Positions 33,796-43,482 are shown, counted from the stretch's first letter. The stretch: DNA of 64,000 nucleotides from Oxalobacteraceae bacterium OTU3CAMAD1 (GCA_024123915.1 CP099650.1:4588001-4652000), one strand, 5' to 3'. The notes: generated from the letters alone by a model not told the origin. A program made the numbers and translations.

Positions 33796-35394
33796 TTAAA
33801 TCTCTTCATACAGCGGCAAGGTCAGGAACTCGGCGAACTCGGTCGACGTCGACATCTGTTCGAAGATCTGGCCGGCGCGCACATACGTCGGACCGTCGCC
33901 GCCCGGCGCGTCACGCTGCACTTTGGCCAACTCCTCCGGTATCATCGCGCGCACCATGTCGGCCGTCACTTTGCGGCCGTCGTCCAGCACGCCCTTGTCC
34001 GAACGGATCCACTGCCACACCTGCGAGCGGCTGATTTCGGCCGTGGCCGCGTCTTCCATCAGGTTGTGGATCGGCACGCAGCCGTTGCCGGCCAGCCAGC
34101 TACCCAGATAATGGATGCCGACGTTGATGTTGTAACGCAGGCCGGCCTCGGTGATCGGCGCTTCCGGCTTGAAGTCCAGCAGTTGTTCGGCGCTGACGTC
34201 GATGTCCGGACGTTGCTTGTCGATCTGATTGGGCTTGTCGCCCAACACCTTGGTGAATTCGGTCATCGCCAGTTCGACCAGGCCCGGGTGGGCGACCCAG
34301 CCGCCGTCGTAGCCGTCGGTGGCGTCGCGCGCCTTGTCGTTGCGCACGCCGCCCATCGCCACTTCGTTCTTTTCCGGATCGTTCTTGATCGGGATCAGCG
34401 CGGCCATGCCGCCGATGGCCGGCGCGTTGCGCTTGTGGCAGGTTTTAAGCAGCAGCAACGCGTAGGCGCGCATGAACGGCGCCGTCATCGTTACCTTGGC
34501 GCGGTCGGCCAGGCAGAAATCCTTGTCCAGCTTGAACTTCTTGATGCACGAGAAGATGTAATCCCAGCGGCCGGCGTTCAGGCCAGAGCTGTGCTCGCGC
34601 AGTTCGTACAGGATCTCGTCCATCTCGAAGGCGGCCAGGATGGTCTCGATCAGCACGGTGGCCTTGATCGTGCCCTGCGGCAGGCCCAGTTCGTTCTGCG
34701 TCATCACGAAGATGTCGTTCCACAGGCGCGCTTCCAGATGCGATTCCATCTTCGGAAGGTAGAAGTATGGGCCCGCGCCGCGCGCCAGCTGCTCTTTGGC
34801 GTTGTGGAACATGAACAGCGCGAAGTCGAAGATGCCGCCGGAGATGCGCTTGCCGTCGACTAGCACATGTTTTTCATCCAGGTGCCAGCCGCGCGGACGC
34901 ACGACCAAGGTGGCGATCTTGTCGTTGAGCTTGTAGGACTTGCCGTTCTGCTCGAGCGCGATGGTGCGGCGCACGGCGTCGAACATATTGATCTGGCCGG
35001 TGATCTGGTTGTCCCAGTTCGGCGTGTTGGAATCCTCGAAGTCGGTCATGTAGCTGTCGGCGCCCGAGTTGAAGGCGTTAATGACCATTTTGCGCTCGAC
35101 CGGACCGGTGATCTCAACGCGACGGCATTCCAGCGCTTTCGGGATCGGCGCGATTTTCCAGTCGCCGGCGCGGATGTGCGCGGTCTCCGCCAGGAAGTCC
35201 GGACGCTCGCCCGCGTCGAGGCGCTTGGCGCGCTCGACGCGCACCGCCAGCAGCTGTTGACGGCGCGACTCGAACTCGCGTGTCAGCTTGACCACCAGCG
35301 ACAGCGCCTCGGCGGTGAGGATGTTTTCGTAGCCGGGCTTGATCTCGCCGGTGATTTGCATGCCTGCCGGCAAAGTGATGGTGGACTGCGTCAT
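33796..35394 (-). CDS. aceB: Malate synthase A
   Basis: A 532-residue malate synthase of the A type, which condenses glyoxylate and acetyl-CoA to malate in the glyoxylate bypass during growth on acetate or fatty acids. Family signatures are intact: LVVRPRGWHLDEKHV with the catalytic Arg, FDFALFMFHN, GPYFYLPKMESHLEARLW, DATDGYDGGWVAHPGL and CVPIHNLMEDAATAEISR, which carries the catalytic Asp. Length equals E. coli AceB (533). A LysR-type regulator diverges 203 bases away and may sense a metabolite of this route. No isocitrate lyase gene is in the window. Confidence 0.95.
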   Translation of the reverse strand: MTQSTITLPAGMQITGEIKPGYENILTAEALSLVVKLTREFESRRQQLLAVRVERAKRLDAGERPDFLAETAHIRAGDWKIAPIPKALECRRVEITGPVERKMVINAFNSGADSYMTDFEDSNTPNWDNQITGQINMFDAVRRTIALEQNGKSYKLNDKIATLVVRPRGWHLDEKHVLVDGKRISGGIFDFALFMFHNAKEQLARGAGPYFYLPKMESHLEARLWNDIFVMTQNELGLPQGTIKATVLIETILAAFEMDEILYELREHSSGLNAGRWDYIFSCIKKFKLDKDFCLADRAKVTMTAPFMRAYALLLLKTCHKRNAPAIGGMAALIPIKNDPEKNEVAMGGVRNDKARDATDGYDGGWVAHPGLVELAMTEFTKVLGDKPNQIDKQRPDIDVSAEQLLDFKPEAPITEAGLRYNINVGIHYLGSWLAGNGCVPIHNLMEDAATAEISRSQVWQWIRSDKGVLDDGRKVTADMVRAMIPEELAKVQRDAPGGDGPTYVRAGQIFEQMSTSTEFAEFLTLPLYEEI

Positions 35395-35597
35395 ATGGTC
35401 GATCTCCGTAAGAAAATATTAACTTCCATACCAAATTATAAGCACGGATGCTGCGGATGCGCGCCTGAATCTTTTAGTGTGGCTGCTCGGTTACGCGGCG
35501 TTCTGTTTTACAGTATATTCACTCATAAGTTATGCAAACGAGACTAAAAATCACTTCATCTATGCGTTTTTATCACAAGTGAGAGGTATGCCGGTTC

Positions 35598-36512
35598 ATG
35601 GGCCAGTTCAGACAAATATCGACCTTCGTTGAAGTCGTCGCCAGGGGCAGCCTGTCGGCCGCCGCCCGGGCCGAGGGCATCGCGCCGGCCATGATCGGGC
35701 GCCGCCTGGACGCGCTGGAAAGCCGCCTTGGCGTCAAGCTGTTGCAGCGGACCACGCGCAAGCTGGCGCTGACGGACGAAGGCGCGGCCTTCCTGGAGGA
35801 TTGCCAGCGCATCCTGGCGGAGCTGGAGGAGGCCGAATCGGCGGTGGCCGAGCGCAGCGCGCACGCCACGGGCCATCTGATGATCTCGGCGCCAGCCGGC
35901 TTCGGCCGCCAGCACGTGGCGCCGCTGCTGCCCTCCTTCCTCAGCGAGCACCGCGACGTCACGGCCACCTTGAACATGAGCGACCGCGTGGTCGACATCG
36001 TCGGCGAGGGCATCGACGTGGCGATCCGCATCGCCAGCCTGGCCGATTCCAACCTGGTCAGCGTCAAGCTGGCCGACAACGAGCGCGTGGTGGTGGCCGC
36101 CCCCTCCTACCTCAAACGCTACGGCGAGCCGAAGACCTTGGCCGATCTGGCCAAACACAATTGCCTTGCCATCAGCAGCGAAGGCAGCCAGCGCGGCTGG
36201 ACCTTCCGCGACAACGGCAAGAACGTGGTGTTGAAGGTGAACGGCAACATGGGCTGCAACGACGGCCAGGTGCTGCACGATTGGGCGCTGGCCGGCAAGG
36301 GTCTGGCGTGGCGTTCGATGTGGGAGGTGGGCAGCGAGATCGAGGCGGGCAAGCTGCGGACGGTGCTCGATCAGCACGCGGCGCCGGGCAACGATATCTA
36401 CGCGGTGTTCGCGCAGCGCCGTCACCTGCCCTTGCGGATACGCGCGTTCGTCGATTTTCTGCGGCATACCTATGCGCAGGGGGATTACTGGCGCAAATCA
36501 GGAAAGCAATGA
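35598..36512 (+). CDS. LysR-type transcriptional regulator, divergent from aceB
   Basis: A 304-residue LysR regulator. The winged helix-turn-helix is at residues about 5-65 (FVEVVARGSLSAAARAEGI then RRLDALESRLGVKLLQRTTR), followed by the hinge helix and a two-lobe effector domain (GHLMISAPAGFGRQHVAPLL, DVAIRIASLADSNLVSVKLA, HNCLAISSEG). It belongs to the group whose members often regulate a divergent enzyme gene. The 203-base gap to aceB is a plausible shared control region; the effector is not readable. Start ATG 35598 lacks a strong ribosome site but is the only one before the DNA-binding motif. It ends 78 bases before a terminator shared with cspA. Confidence 0.88.
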   Translation: MGQFRQISTFVEVVARGSLSAAARAEGIAPAMIGRRLDALESRLGVKLLQRTTRKLALTDEGAAFLEDCQRILAELEEAESAVAERSAHATGHLMISAPAGFGRQHVAPLLPSFLSEHRDVTATLNMSDRVVDIVGEGIDVAIRIASLADSNLVSVKLADNERVVVAAPSYLKRYGEPKTLADLAKHNCLAISSEGSQRGWTFRDNGKNVVLKVNGNMGCNDGQVLHDWALAGKGLAWRSMWEVGSEIEAGKLRTVLDQHAAPGNDIYAVFAQRRHLPLRIRAFVDFLRHTYAQGDYWRKSGKQ

Positions 36513-36589
36513 AGGGACAATAAAGAGAAGCAATGAACGAGAGCAATAACGCTTATAAAACTGCAACAACAAAACTCTGGACGAAAAAA

Positions 36590-36610
36590 AATCCTCGGAT
36601 ACCGAGGATT
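36590..36610. terminator. Bidirectional terminator between the LysR gene and cspA
   Basis: AATCCTCGG and CCGAGGATT form a 9-bp stem with a 3-base loop. Runs of A on the left (36584-36591) give a T-run for the minus-strand cspA transcript; TTTCTTTATTT on the right serves the plus strand. Confidence 0.85.
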
Positions 36611-36635
36611 TCTTTATTTCGTTTGATTCAGCGTA

Positions 36636-36839
36636 TTACAGAGGCTGAATGTTCGAAGCTTGCTTGCCCTTAGGACCAGCAGTCACTTCAAAAGAAACAC
36701 GTTGGTTCTCTTGCAGCGACTTGAAGCCTGCGGACTGAATCGCCGAGAAGTGAGCGAACAGATCTTCGCCGCCTTCGTCAGGGGTGATAAAGCCGAAGCC
36801 CTTCGAATCATTGAACCATTTTACGATACCAGTTGCCAT
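36636..36839 (-). CDS. cspA: Cold-shock protein, CspA family
   Basis: A 67-residue single OB-fold protein with both RNA-binding motifs: RNP1 KGFGFI (in [17 protein letters not shown]) and RNP2-like DLFAHF. It binds single-stranded RNA and acts as an RNA chaperone. ATG 36839 has AGGAA 6 bases upstream; the open frame beyond it to 37133 is non-coding leader. The transcript from the TATAAT at 36945-36950 would carry a leader of about 100 bases, in keeping with the regulated leaders of cold-shock genes. Family members are numerous, so cspA here means the family rather than strict orthology. It ends at a strong terminator. Confidence 0.92.
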   Translation of the reverse strand: MATGIVKWFNDSKGFGFITPDEGGEDLFAHFSAIQSAGFKSLQENQRVSFEVTAGPKGKQASNIQPL

Positions 36840-37129
36840 TACAATTCCTATTTCAGTTAAGTTGGGCTTGCGCCCGTGATATCGTTTGAGGCAAGAAAGA
36901 AATGACAGACTAACTGCACTACTCTTGAATCTAAACGATCCCGCATTATACCCATTTACGAGAGAAAAGCACGTGTTCACGAAAATAAATGCAAACCGTC
37001 GCTTTTTTTGGTAGAAAAACCGAGTTGTTCGGGCTTCCCGCCGGTACTTCCTTCCCTCTCCGTGAGTGGTGTAACTGTCACTATAGACAAGTAAATGATA
37101 ACTGGTTTGATTTACATCAAGCGCACGGC
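36840..37129 (-). promoter_or_regulatory. cspA promoter and long 5' leader
   Basis: On the minus strand TATAAT (36945-36950) lies in GGGTATAATGC, an excellent -10 with a weak -35 (GTGCTT) 16 bases further up. The predicted start near 36938 leaves a leader of about 100 bases before the ATG. The rest of the stretch toward the HPt gene holds no gene. Confidence 0.6.
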
Positions 37130-37492
37130 TCAATCGAAAACTGTTGCGCGGGCGTCACGGGCGGCCCAGCGCAACAGTTTTTCCACCTCGGGAACCACCG
37201 CATTCCAGCCTGAACCGGAGGCCATCGCCTCGCGCAGCATGTGCTCGATGCGCCGCGCCTCCTGACCAAGCGTGCCGAAGCCGAAGGTGCCGGCCGATCC
37301 GGCCACGCCGTGCAGCAGCTCGTGCAGCTGATGCATCGCCGCTTCGGTCGGCGCGCCTCCGTTCGCGCTTTCGGCGACACAGACGGCCAGCGCCGACGTG
37401 ATCTTCTCCATCGTCACCGGTACGGTCGCGGCGAACTTTTCGTTCAGCGCAGCCAGGCGCGCGCGGAAATCTGGATCGACTGGAGTGGCCAT
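37130..37492 (-). CDS. HPt (histidine phosphotransfer) domain protein
   Basis: A 120-residue protein consisting of one HPt domain. The phosphoacceptor motif [16 protein letters not shown] is clear, inside a predicted four-helix bundle ([31 protein letters not shown]). Such proteins shuttle phosphoryl groups from hybrid kinases to response regulators. It begins 7 bases after the stop of upp and lacks a good ribosome site, so it is probably translated by coupling to upp. No hybrid kinase is nearby, so the partner is unknown. Confidence 0.8.
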   Translation of the reverse strand: MATPVDPDFRARLAALNEKFAATVPVTMEKITSALAVCVAESANGGAPTEAAMHQLHELLHGVAGSAGTFGFGTLGQEARRIEHMLREAMASGSGWNAVVPEVEKLLRWAARDARATVFD

Positions 37493-37499
37493 GACGTTA

Positions 37500-38150
37500 T
37501 TATTTGGTGCCGAAGATGCGGTCGCCGGCATCGCCCAGGCCCGGCACGATGTACGCGTGTTCGTTCAGGTGCGAGTCGAGCGAGGCGCAGTAGATCTTCA
37601 CGCCCGGATGCGACTTCTGGAACACTTCGATGCCTTCCGGCGCGGCCACCAGCGCCAGGAAGATGATCTGCTCGTCGGTCACGCCGCGCGATTTGAGCAC
37701 GTCCACCGCGTGCACCGCAGAATTGCCGGTGGCGACCATCGGGTCGCACAGGATGAAGGTGCGCTCGGCCAGATCCGGCAGACGCACCAGATACTCCACC
37801 GGCTGGTGGGTGTCGGGGTCGCGGAACACGCCGATGTGGCCCACGCGCGCCGACGGCACGAGGTTCAGCAGGCCGTCGCTCATGCCGATGCCGGCGCGCA
37901 GGATAGGCACGATCGCCAGTTTTTTACCGGCGATGACGGGTGCGTCGATGGTCATCAGCGGGGTTTCGATGGTGCGGGTGGTCAGCGGCAGGTCGCGGGT
38001 GATCTCGTAACCCATCAGCAGCGTGATTTCCTTGAGCAGTTCGCGGAAGGTACGGGTCGATGTATCCTTCTCGCGCATGTGACTCAGTTTGTGTTGGATC
38101 AGCGGATGGTCGGTGATGAACAGATTGGGAAAGCGCGGATCTTGTTTCAT
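37500..38150 (-). CDS. upp: Uracil phosphoribosyltransferase
   Basis: A 216-residue UPRTase, which makes UMP from uracil and PRPP in pyrimidine salvage. The PRPP-binding motif [12 protein letters not shown] and the family signature [19 protein letters not shown] are intact, as are the uracil-site residues near the C-terminus ([17 protein letters not shown]). Length equals E. coli Upp (208) within a few residues. It is upstream of the HPt gene, 7 bases apart, and 36 bases after an acyl-CoA dehydrogenase gene whose end overlaps its promoter. Confidence 0.95.
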   Translation of the reverse strand: MKQDPRFPNLFITDHPLIQHKLSHMREKDTSTRTFRELLKEITLLMGYEITRDLPLTTRTIETPLMTIDAPVIAGKKLAIVPILRAGIGMSDGLLNLVPSARVGHIGVFRDPDTHQPVEYLVRLPDLAERTFILCDPMVATGNSAVHAVDVLKSRGVTDEQIIFLALVAAPEGIEVFQKSHPGVKIYCASLDSHLNEHAYIVPGLGDAGDRIFGTK

Positions 38151-38180
38151 TGTTTGCTCTTTTTTGACAGTTATCGCGCC

Positions 38181-38186
38181 ATTATA
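38181..38186 (-). promoter_or_regulatory. Probable -10 element of upp
   Basis: A perfect TATAAT on the minus strand, 31 bases before the upp ATG, at the junction with the end of the upstream gene. The -35 region is weak, so this is a consensus-only call. Confidence 0.45.
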
Positions 38187-39902
38187 CTAGGCAAGCACCA
38201 GTGCCCGACCAAGAATCGCCTCGCAATCCACGCCCGCCGGCAGCCGTCCAAAGGCTCCTCCGGGCTCGCGCGCCAGCCGCGAGGCGACGAACGCCGATGA
38301 CACATATAACGGCGCATGGCGCAGCAGCAGGCCCGCCTGCACCGCCAGCACCACGCGCTCGGCCAACAGCCGCGCGCCGAATTCGTCGGCCTGCGGCTGG
38401 CCCAGGTCCGCGAGCAGCGCCTGGATGTAGCGCACGTAATCGCCCTGCCCCGGTATTTCGCCCGCGCCCTCCCCGACTGCGGCCAGCTCCAGCTCCGCCG
38501 CCAGCGCCTCGCGCGCGGCCGGGGTTTTGCCGAAGGCCCGCAGCAGGTCCAGGCACATCACGTTGCCCGACCCCTCCCAGATCGAATTGACGGGCAGCTC
38601 GCGGTACAGGCGCGCCAACGGGCCGTCTTCCACATAGCCGTTGCCGCCGATGACCTCCATCGCCTCGGCGCCGAAGGCAGGCCCGCGCTTGCAGATCCAG
38701 TATTTGCCGGCCGGCGTCAGGATGCGCGCCAGCAGCTGCTGCGCCGGATCGCCGGCCTGGTCGAAGCAGCGCGCCAGCCGCATCGCGAACGCGGTGGCGG
38801 CCTCCGATTCGAGCGCCAGGTCCGCCAGCACGTTGCGCATCAACGACTGCTCGGACAGCGGCCTGCCGAACGCCGTGCGGCCGCGCGCGTGGTGCAGCGC
38901 GTGCGTCAGCGCCGCCCGCATCGCACCCGCGCTACCGAGCACGCAGTCGAGCCGCGTGTGGCCGCCCATCTCCAGTATCGTCGGGATGCCGCGTCCCGGC
39001 TTGCCGATCAACCAACCGTGGGCGCCGGTGAACTCAACTTCCGACGAGGCGTTGGAGCGGTTGCCCACCTTGTCCTTCAGCCGCTGCACCCGGATCTGAT
39101 TGCGGCTGCCGTCCGGCAGATAGCGCGGCAGGAAAAAGCATGACAGCCCGGCGCTGCCGCCATCGTCGGTTTGCGCCAGGATCAGGTGCGCATCGCTTTG
39201 CGGCGCCGAGAAAAACCATTTGTGGCCGACGATGCGGTACACATCAACGCCCTCGTCGCCATATAACGCCCGCGCTTCGCCGGGTGTCAGCGGCGCGGCG
39301 CGGGTGGTGTTGGAGCGCACGTCGGACCCGCCCTGCTTCTCCGTCATGCCCATGCCAACGATGGCGCCGCGCTTTTGCGCGACAGGCAGCGAGCGCGGGT
39401 CGTATTCCATCGACAGGATCTTGGGCAGCCATTTGGCGGCGATCGCCGGCGCCTGGCGCAGCGCTGGCACGCAGGCATAGGTCATCGTCACCGGACATTG
39501 CGATCCGTTCTCCACCTGGCCGAACATCAAATACTTCGCCGCCCGCGCCACCTGCGCGCCCTCGCCGCCCAGCCAGGGGGACGCGTGGGCGCCGTTCTCT
39601 ATTAGTAGCGTCATCAGGCTATGCCAGGCCGGATGGAACTCCACCTCGTCGATGCGGTTGCCGGCGCGGTCGAAATTGTGCAGGGCCGGCGGATACTGGT
39701 TGGCCAGGCGCGCCAGGTCCAGCGTTTCGGCGCGGCCCAGTTGCCCGCCCAGCGCCTGCAGCGCATCGGCCTGCGCGCCACCGCCCTCGCGCATCAGCGC
39801 CTCCCGCAACGCGGGGTCCGCCGTAAACAGGTTGAAATTCTCCAGCGGCGCGACGGTGTTGCGCACCTGATGGGTATCGAAAGGGGTGTCGAAAGCGTTC
39901 AC
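38187..39902 (-). CDS. Acyl-CoA dehydrogenase family protein, AidB-like
   Basis: A 571-residue flavoprotein. GTG 39902 is preceded by a strong GGGAGGAG and fits the AidB N-terminus (APLENFNLFTADPALREAL); the open frame to 39974 is rejected. The acyl-CoA dehydrogenase fold is clear: GMGMTEKQGGSDVRSNTT, the FAD-binding GHKWFFSAPQSDAHL, ARGRTAFGRPL and EVIGGNGYVEDGPLARLYRE. E. coli AidB (541 residues) binds DNA and is linked to protection from alkylation. Its length and the ALGGQLGRAETLDLARLANQ region fit this subgroup rather than a beta-oxidation enzyme. Substrate is unknown. It is transcribed toward upp. Confidence 0.85.
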   Translation of the reverse strand: MNAFDTPFDTHQVRNTVAPLENFNLFTADPALREALMREGGGAQADALQALGGQLGRAETLDLARLANQYPPALHNFDRAGNRIDEVEFHPAWHSLMTLLIENGAHASPWLGGEGAQVARAAKYLMFGQVENGSQCPVTMTYACVPALRQAPAIAAKWLPKILSMEYDPRSLPVAQKRGAIVGMGMTEKQGGSDVRSNTTRAAPLTPGEARALYGDEGVDVYRIVGHKWFFSAPQSDAHLILAQTDDGGSAGLSCFFLPRYLPDGSRNQIRVQRLKDKVGNRSNASSEVEFTGAHGWLIGKPGRGIPTILEMGGHTRLDCVLGSAGAMRAALTHALHHARGRTAFGRPLSEQSLMRNVLADLALESEAATAFAMRLARCFDQAGDPAQQLLARILTPAGKYWICKRGPAFGAEAMEVIGGNGYVEDGPLARLYRELPVNSIWEGSGNVMCLDLLRAFGKTPAAREALAAELELAAVGEGAGEIPGQGDYVRYIQALLADLGQPQADEFGARLLAERVVLAVQAGLLLRHAPLYVSSAFVASRLAREPGGAFGRLPAGVDCEAILGRALVLA

Positions 39903-40213
39903 GGTAGGCTCCTCCCGGGCGGTGCCGGTGCTCAATTGACAAGCCAGACTAGCGCAAACAAAAGCGCCAGGCAAGCGCGCGCATCGTCACCGCGCGCGGG
40001 CGCCGCGCGGCGGCAAACCGCGCTCGCGGCGGCCCTACTTTCCCTCTGACCGCATCTTTTTAGAGGTTTCTCAATAGAAATGAGTAAAACTCGACGGAAT
40101 GTTGTCTGTTTTCATGTAAATCCAAACTCATCAGTGATACATTTCGTTCTGGTTTTGCAAGATAAAAGCAATCCAATTGTTACATGAACAACTTGAAAGT
40201 GTAGAACCACGCG
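39903..40213. other. Gene-free region between divergent genes
   Basis: About 310 bases between the AidB-like gene (minus) and the GGDEF-EAL gene (plus). The right part from about 40060 is AT-rich and should carry the promoter of the signalling operon; I could not fix a good -35/-10 pair. The left part next to the dehydrogenase is GC-rich and featureless apart from that gene's ribosome site. Confidence 0.4.
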
Positions 40214-41986
40214 ATGCACCCCACTCATCCATCACAGCCCGAGCGCGACGAGCGCACTGAATCGGACCACCACGCGGACCACCACGCGGACCACCTCGTG
40301 GACCACCTCATGGAGGAGGCTGGCGATGTCGTTTTCCGTCTCGACGCGCTCGGCGAGATCGCGTTCGCCAGCCGCCGCGCGACCGCGCTGCTGGCCCGTT
40401 CGGACGCGCTCACCGGCGGCACGCTGACCAAGCTGATATGCGAAGCCGACCAGGCGCCGCTGGCGGCCGCCCTGGCCGAAGTGACCGAAGCGCGCACCAC
40501 GCGCCTGGTCGAAGTGCGTTTCAAAACCCCGGATGCGGAGGTCTGGCACGAGTTGCGGATCTCCTGCCACGTCAACCGGCAAAACGAGGTCGCCGGACTA
40601 TTGGTCGTCGGGCGCGACATGTCGATCCAGCACGCCACCGAGGAACGCCTGCGCCACATGGCCACGCACGACGCGCTGACCGAGCTGCCCAACCGCCTGC
40701 TGCTGTCGGACCGCATGCGCATGGTCATCGCCAACGCACGCCGCTCCGGCCAGGGCTTCGCGGTCGCCACCATCGGCCTTGATGGCTTCAAGAAGGTCAA
40801 CGACGGCCTGGGACACCCGATCGGCGACGCCCTGCTGCGCACGGCCGCCGCCCGCCTGCGCAAGACCCTGCGCGACAGCGACACCCTGGCCCGCGTCGGC
40901 GGCGACGAATTCGTCGCCATCCTGCCCGGCACCGCCACCGAGGCGCAGATCAAACTGGTCACCGGCCGCCTGATCGCCACCTTGCAGTCGCCGTTCGAAA
41001 TCGACAGCCACACGATCTATGTCGGCGCCTCGGTCGGCGTCGCCGTCTATCCGACCCACGCCGAGGACGAGGTGCGCCTGGTCGCCCTGGCCGATGCGGC
41101 CATGTCGCGCGCCAAGGAAACCGGCAAGGCGCGCTGCGTGGTCTACAGCCCCGCCGAAGCCGGCCCGCCGGCGCACGACATCTCGCTCGAAGCGGCGATG
41201 TTCCAGGCGGTGCGCGAGGGCGAGTTCCTGCTCTACTACCAGCCCATCGTGGACGCCAAAACCCGCGAGATCCAGGGCTTCGAGACCCTGATGCGCTGGA
41301 AGCATCCAACCCTGGGCATGGTGCCGCCGGCCCGCTTCATCCCCATCGCCGAGACCAACGGCTTGATCAACCTGCTGGGCGCCTGGGCGCTCAAGGCCGC
41401 GTGCGTGCAGCTCAAACAGTTCGAGGAGGTGGCGAAACGCCCCCTCTACATCTCTGTTAATATTAGCCCCCGGCAATTCCGTAATAATAAGTTTCTCGAC
41501 GTGCTCGACGACGCCATCGCGTTTTCGGGCCTACTTGGTGAGCAATTGGTGTTAGAAATCACAGAAGGCACATTGATGATCGATCCGGTCCACGCGGAAT
41601 CGATCCTGTCCAAAATGGCGGAGCGCAAGGCCCGCATCGCCATCGACGATTTCGGCACCGGTTACTCTTCGCTCGCCTACCTCAAACGCTTCCCGATTTC
41701 CGTGCTCAAGATCGACCGCGCCTTTATCCGCGACCTGCCCGCATCGCAAAAGGACGGCGCCATCTGCAACGCCGTGCTCGATCTGGCCAAGCACCTGGAC
41801 TTGTCGGTGGTGGCCGAGGGTGTGGAAACGGAAGAACAGCTGCACTTCCTCGAGCAGCGCGGCTGCCAATACATCCAGGGCTACCTGACCGGCAAGCCGA
41901 TGGCCGCCAACGTCGCCCTGGCCGCGCTCAGGGAAAGCATCCACGTCAAGATGGTGCCGGCCGAACTGCGTCAGGTGGCGCAATGA
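40214..41986 (+). CDS. PAS-GGDEF-EAL cyclic-di-GMP signalling protein
   Basis: A 590-residue protein with an odd His/Asp-rich N-terminus (DHHADHHADHLVDHL, residues 18-32), one PAS domain (about 33-145), a GGDEF domain (about 155-310) and an EAL domain (about 325-575). The cyclase site RVGGDEF is intact near 229. In the EAL domain the signature is ETL (FETLMRW near 355) but the key Glu is kept, as are NISPRQF, LEITEG, the metal loop IDDFGTGYSS and VVAEGVETEEQ. Both activities are therefore possible; phosphodiesterase seems likely. No membrane helices are seen. The stop overlaps the HDOD gene by ATGA, so the two are one operon. Confidence 0.87.
   Translation: MHPTHPSQPERDERTESDHHADHHADHLVDHLMEEAGDVVFRLDALGEIAFASRRATALLARSDALTGGTLTKLICEADQAPLAAALAEVTEARTTRLVEVRFKTPDAEVWHELRISCHVNRQNEVAGLLVVGRDMSIQHATEERLRHMATHDALTELPNRLLLSDRMRMVIANARRSGQGFAVATIGLDGFKKVNDGLGHPIGDALLRTAAARLRKTLRDSDTLARVGGDEFVAILPGTATEAQIKLVTGRLIATLQSPFEIDSHTIYVGASVGVAVYPTHAEDEVRLVALADAAMSRAKETGKARCVVYSPAEAGPPAHDISLEAAMFQAVREGEFLLYYQPIVDAKTREIQGFETLMRWKHPTLGMVPPARFIPIAETNGLINLLGAWALKAACVQLKQFEEVAKRPLYISVNISPRQFRNNKFLDVLDDAIAFSGLLGEQLVLEITEGTLMIDPVHAESILSKMAERKARIAIDDFGTGYSSLAYLKRFPISVLKIDRAFIRDLPASQKDGAICNAVLDLAKHLDLSVVAEGVETEEQLHFLEQRGCQYIQGYLTGKPMAANVALAALRESIHVKMVPAELRQVAQ
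40265..40312 (+). repeat. Four 12-bp tandem repeats encoding DHHA/DHL units
   Basis: Units at 40265, 40277, 40289 and 40301 encode DHHA, DHHA, DHLV and DHLM at residues 18-33 of the GGDEF-EAL protein. The first two are identical GACCACCACGCG. The His/Asp spacing could bind a metal, or this may be neutral slippage. Confidence 0.8.
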
Positions 41987-43479
41987 CGGACAGCTTCAAA
42001 GCCAGCACGCCGTTGGGCGACAAAACGCTGGCCGAGCTGTGGGACTGCACCCGCCGCCGCGGCGACATGCCCGGCTTCGCCAAGGCCATCACGGCCATCC
42101 TGAGCGCCATGCGCGGCGAGGACGAACAGGAATTCAACATGACGCGCACCGTGCTGTCCGATCCGGTGCTCACGCAAAAGGTGCTGCGGCTCGCGAACAG
42201 CGGCATGTACTCCGCCTTCGGCCAGCACGTCAACACCGTCTCGAAAGCGGTGCTGGTGCTGGGCACCGAGGCGATCGGCCATCTGGCGCTCGGCCTGAAG
42301 CTGATCGAGGAACTGGCCGGCACGTCCAACGACGCCACCATCGCCCACATCGAAATGGAAAAAGCCGTGCTGGCGGGGATCGTCGCCCAGCAAATCGCCT
42401 ACACGGCCGAAAGCCAGCATGGCGAGGCGGCCGTGGTGTGCTCGATGCTGCACACCTTGGGCCGCATGATGGTGACCTTCTACATGCCGGAACGCTGGAA
42501 CGAACTGCAGCACCTGGCCGACCAGGATGGCCGCGCCATCGACGACGTCGCGCCGGACATACTGGGCCTCAGCATGGAGGAGATCGGCCACGCCGCCGCC
42601 CTGCACTGGGGGCTGCCGGCCAGCCTGGTCAAGGGCATGCGCAAACTGGCGCCGACCGGGGACGGCGCCGAAGTCAGCGCCTCCGACTGGATCGCCGGCC
42701 TGTCGACTATGTCGGCCATGTGCGCCGAATCGCTGTGGCACGACGACCCGGCCGGCGCGGCCATCGTCAAGCAGCTGACCGAAAGCTATTCGGTGATGCT
42801 GGGCGTGGAGCCGGCCAATCTGATGCACGCCATCGAACAAGCCAAAGTGGTGGCGGCGAACGACCTGACCATCGCCCCGCTCTCGCGCCCCGCCGAGCGG
42901 CGCGCCAAGGCGCTGGCCAAGACGCGCCAGCGCGCGGCCGGCAACCAGATCCTGCTCAGCGGCCTGGCCGACATGCGCGACATGCTCGACACGGCCAGCC
43001 CGGGCCAGATGGTGCAGATCGCGCTGGAAACCGTCTACAAGGGATTGGATTTTTCGCGCGCGGTGGCGTTCGTGCGCAACCGCAAGGAGAGCCACTATTC
43101 GGCCAAGATCTCCTTCGGCGAAGGCACCAAGGAACTGCTAACGGCGCTGACATTCGACGACGCCTACGAACCGAACGTGTTCCACGCCGCCCTCAATAGC
43201 GACCGCGTGATCTTCATCGAAAACGCGCGCGACGCCAAGTTCGCCGCCAAGCTGCCGCTGTGGTGGAAAAGTTCGCTGGCCGAGGCGCGCAGCTTTGTGA
43301 TCCTGCCGTTGTCGGCGAACGGCCAACCGGCCGGTTTCCTGTACGGCGATTGGGACGACTCCTTCCCGCCGATCCAGCTAAGCCAGACCGAGTTCTCGCT
43401 GCTCAACGACATGCGCATGCTGGTGGTACGCGCGGTGGAGCGGCGCCACGCGCAGGAAATCGTCAGCAGCCGCGTGTAA
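41983..43479 (+). CDS. HDOD-GAF signalling protein
   Basis: A 498-residue protein with an HDOD domain at about 25-290 (LSDPVLTQKVLRLANSGMYS, VLVLGTEAIGHLALGLKLI, LHTLGRMMVTFYMPERW, GHAAALHWGLPASLVKGM). HDOD domains are relatives of HD phosphohydrolases that usually lack catalysis and serve as output or regulatory modules. Residues about 330-490 form a GAF-like sensor (MVQIALETVYKGLDFSRAVA, FVILPLSANGQPAGFLYGDW). It starts at 41983 overlapping the preceding gene by ATGA and surely acts with that c-di-GMP protein. No membrane helix is present. A GC hairpin separates its end from convergent aroC. Confidence 0.85.
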   Translation: MTDSFKASTPLGDKTLAELWDCTRRRGDMPGFAKAITAILSAMRGEDEQEFNMTRTVLSDPVLTQKVLRLANSGMYSAFGQHVNTVSKAVLVLGTEAIGHLALGLKLIEELAGTSNDATIAHIEMEKAVLAGIVAQQIAYTAESQHGEAAVVCSMLHTLGRMMVTFYMPERWNELQHLADQDGRAIDDVAPDILGLSMEEIGHAAALHWGLPASLVKGMRKLAPTGDGAEVSASDWIAGLSTMSAMCAESLWHDDPAGAAIVKQLTESYSVMLGVEPANLMHAIEQAKVVAANDLTIAPLSRPAERRAKALAKTRQRAAGNQILLSGLADMRDMLDTASPGQMVQIALETVYKGLDFSRAVAFVRNRKESHYSAKISFGEGTKELLTALTFDDAYEPNVFHAALNSDRVIFIENARDAKFAAKLPLWWKSSLAEARSFVILPLSANGQPAGFLYGDWDDSFPPIQLSQTEFSLLNDMRMLVVRAVERRHAQEIVSSRV

Positions 43480-43482
43480 GCA

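Noticed and set aside
37130..39902. HPt, upp and the AidB-like gene as one operon
   Set aside because: upp has its own perfect -10 at the end of the upstream gene, so only upp and HPt are likely to be linked.
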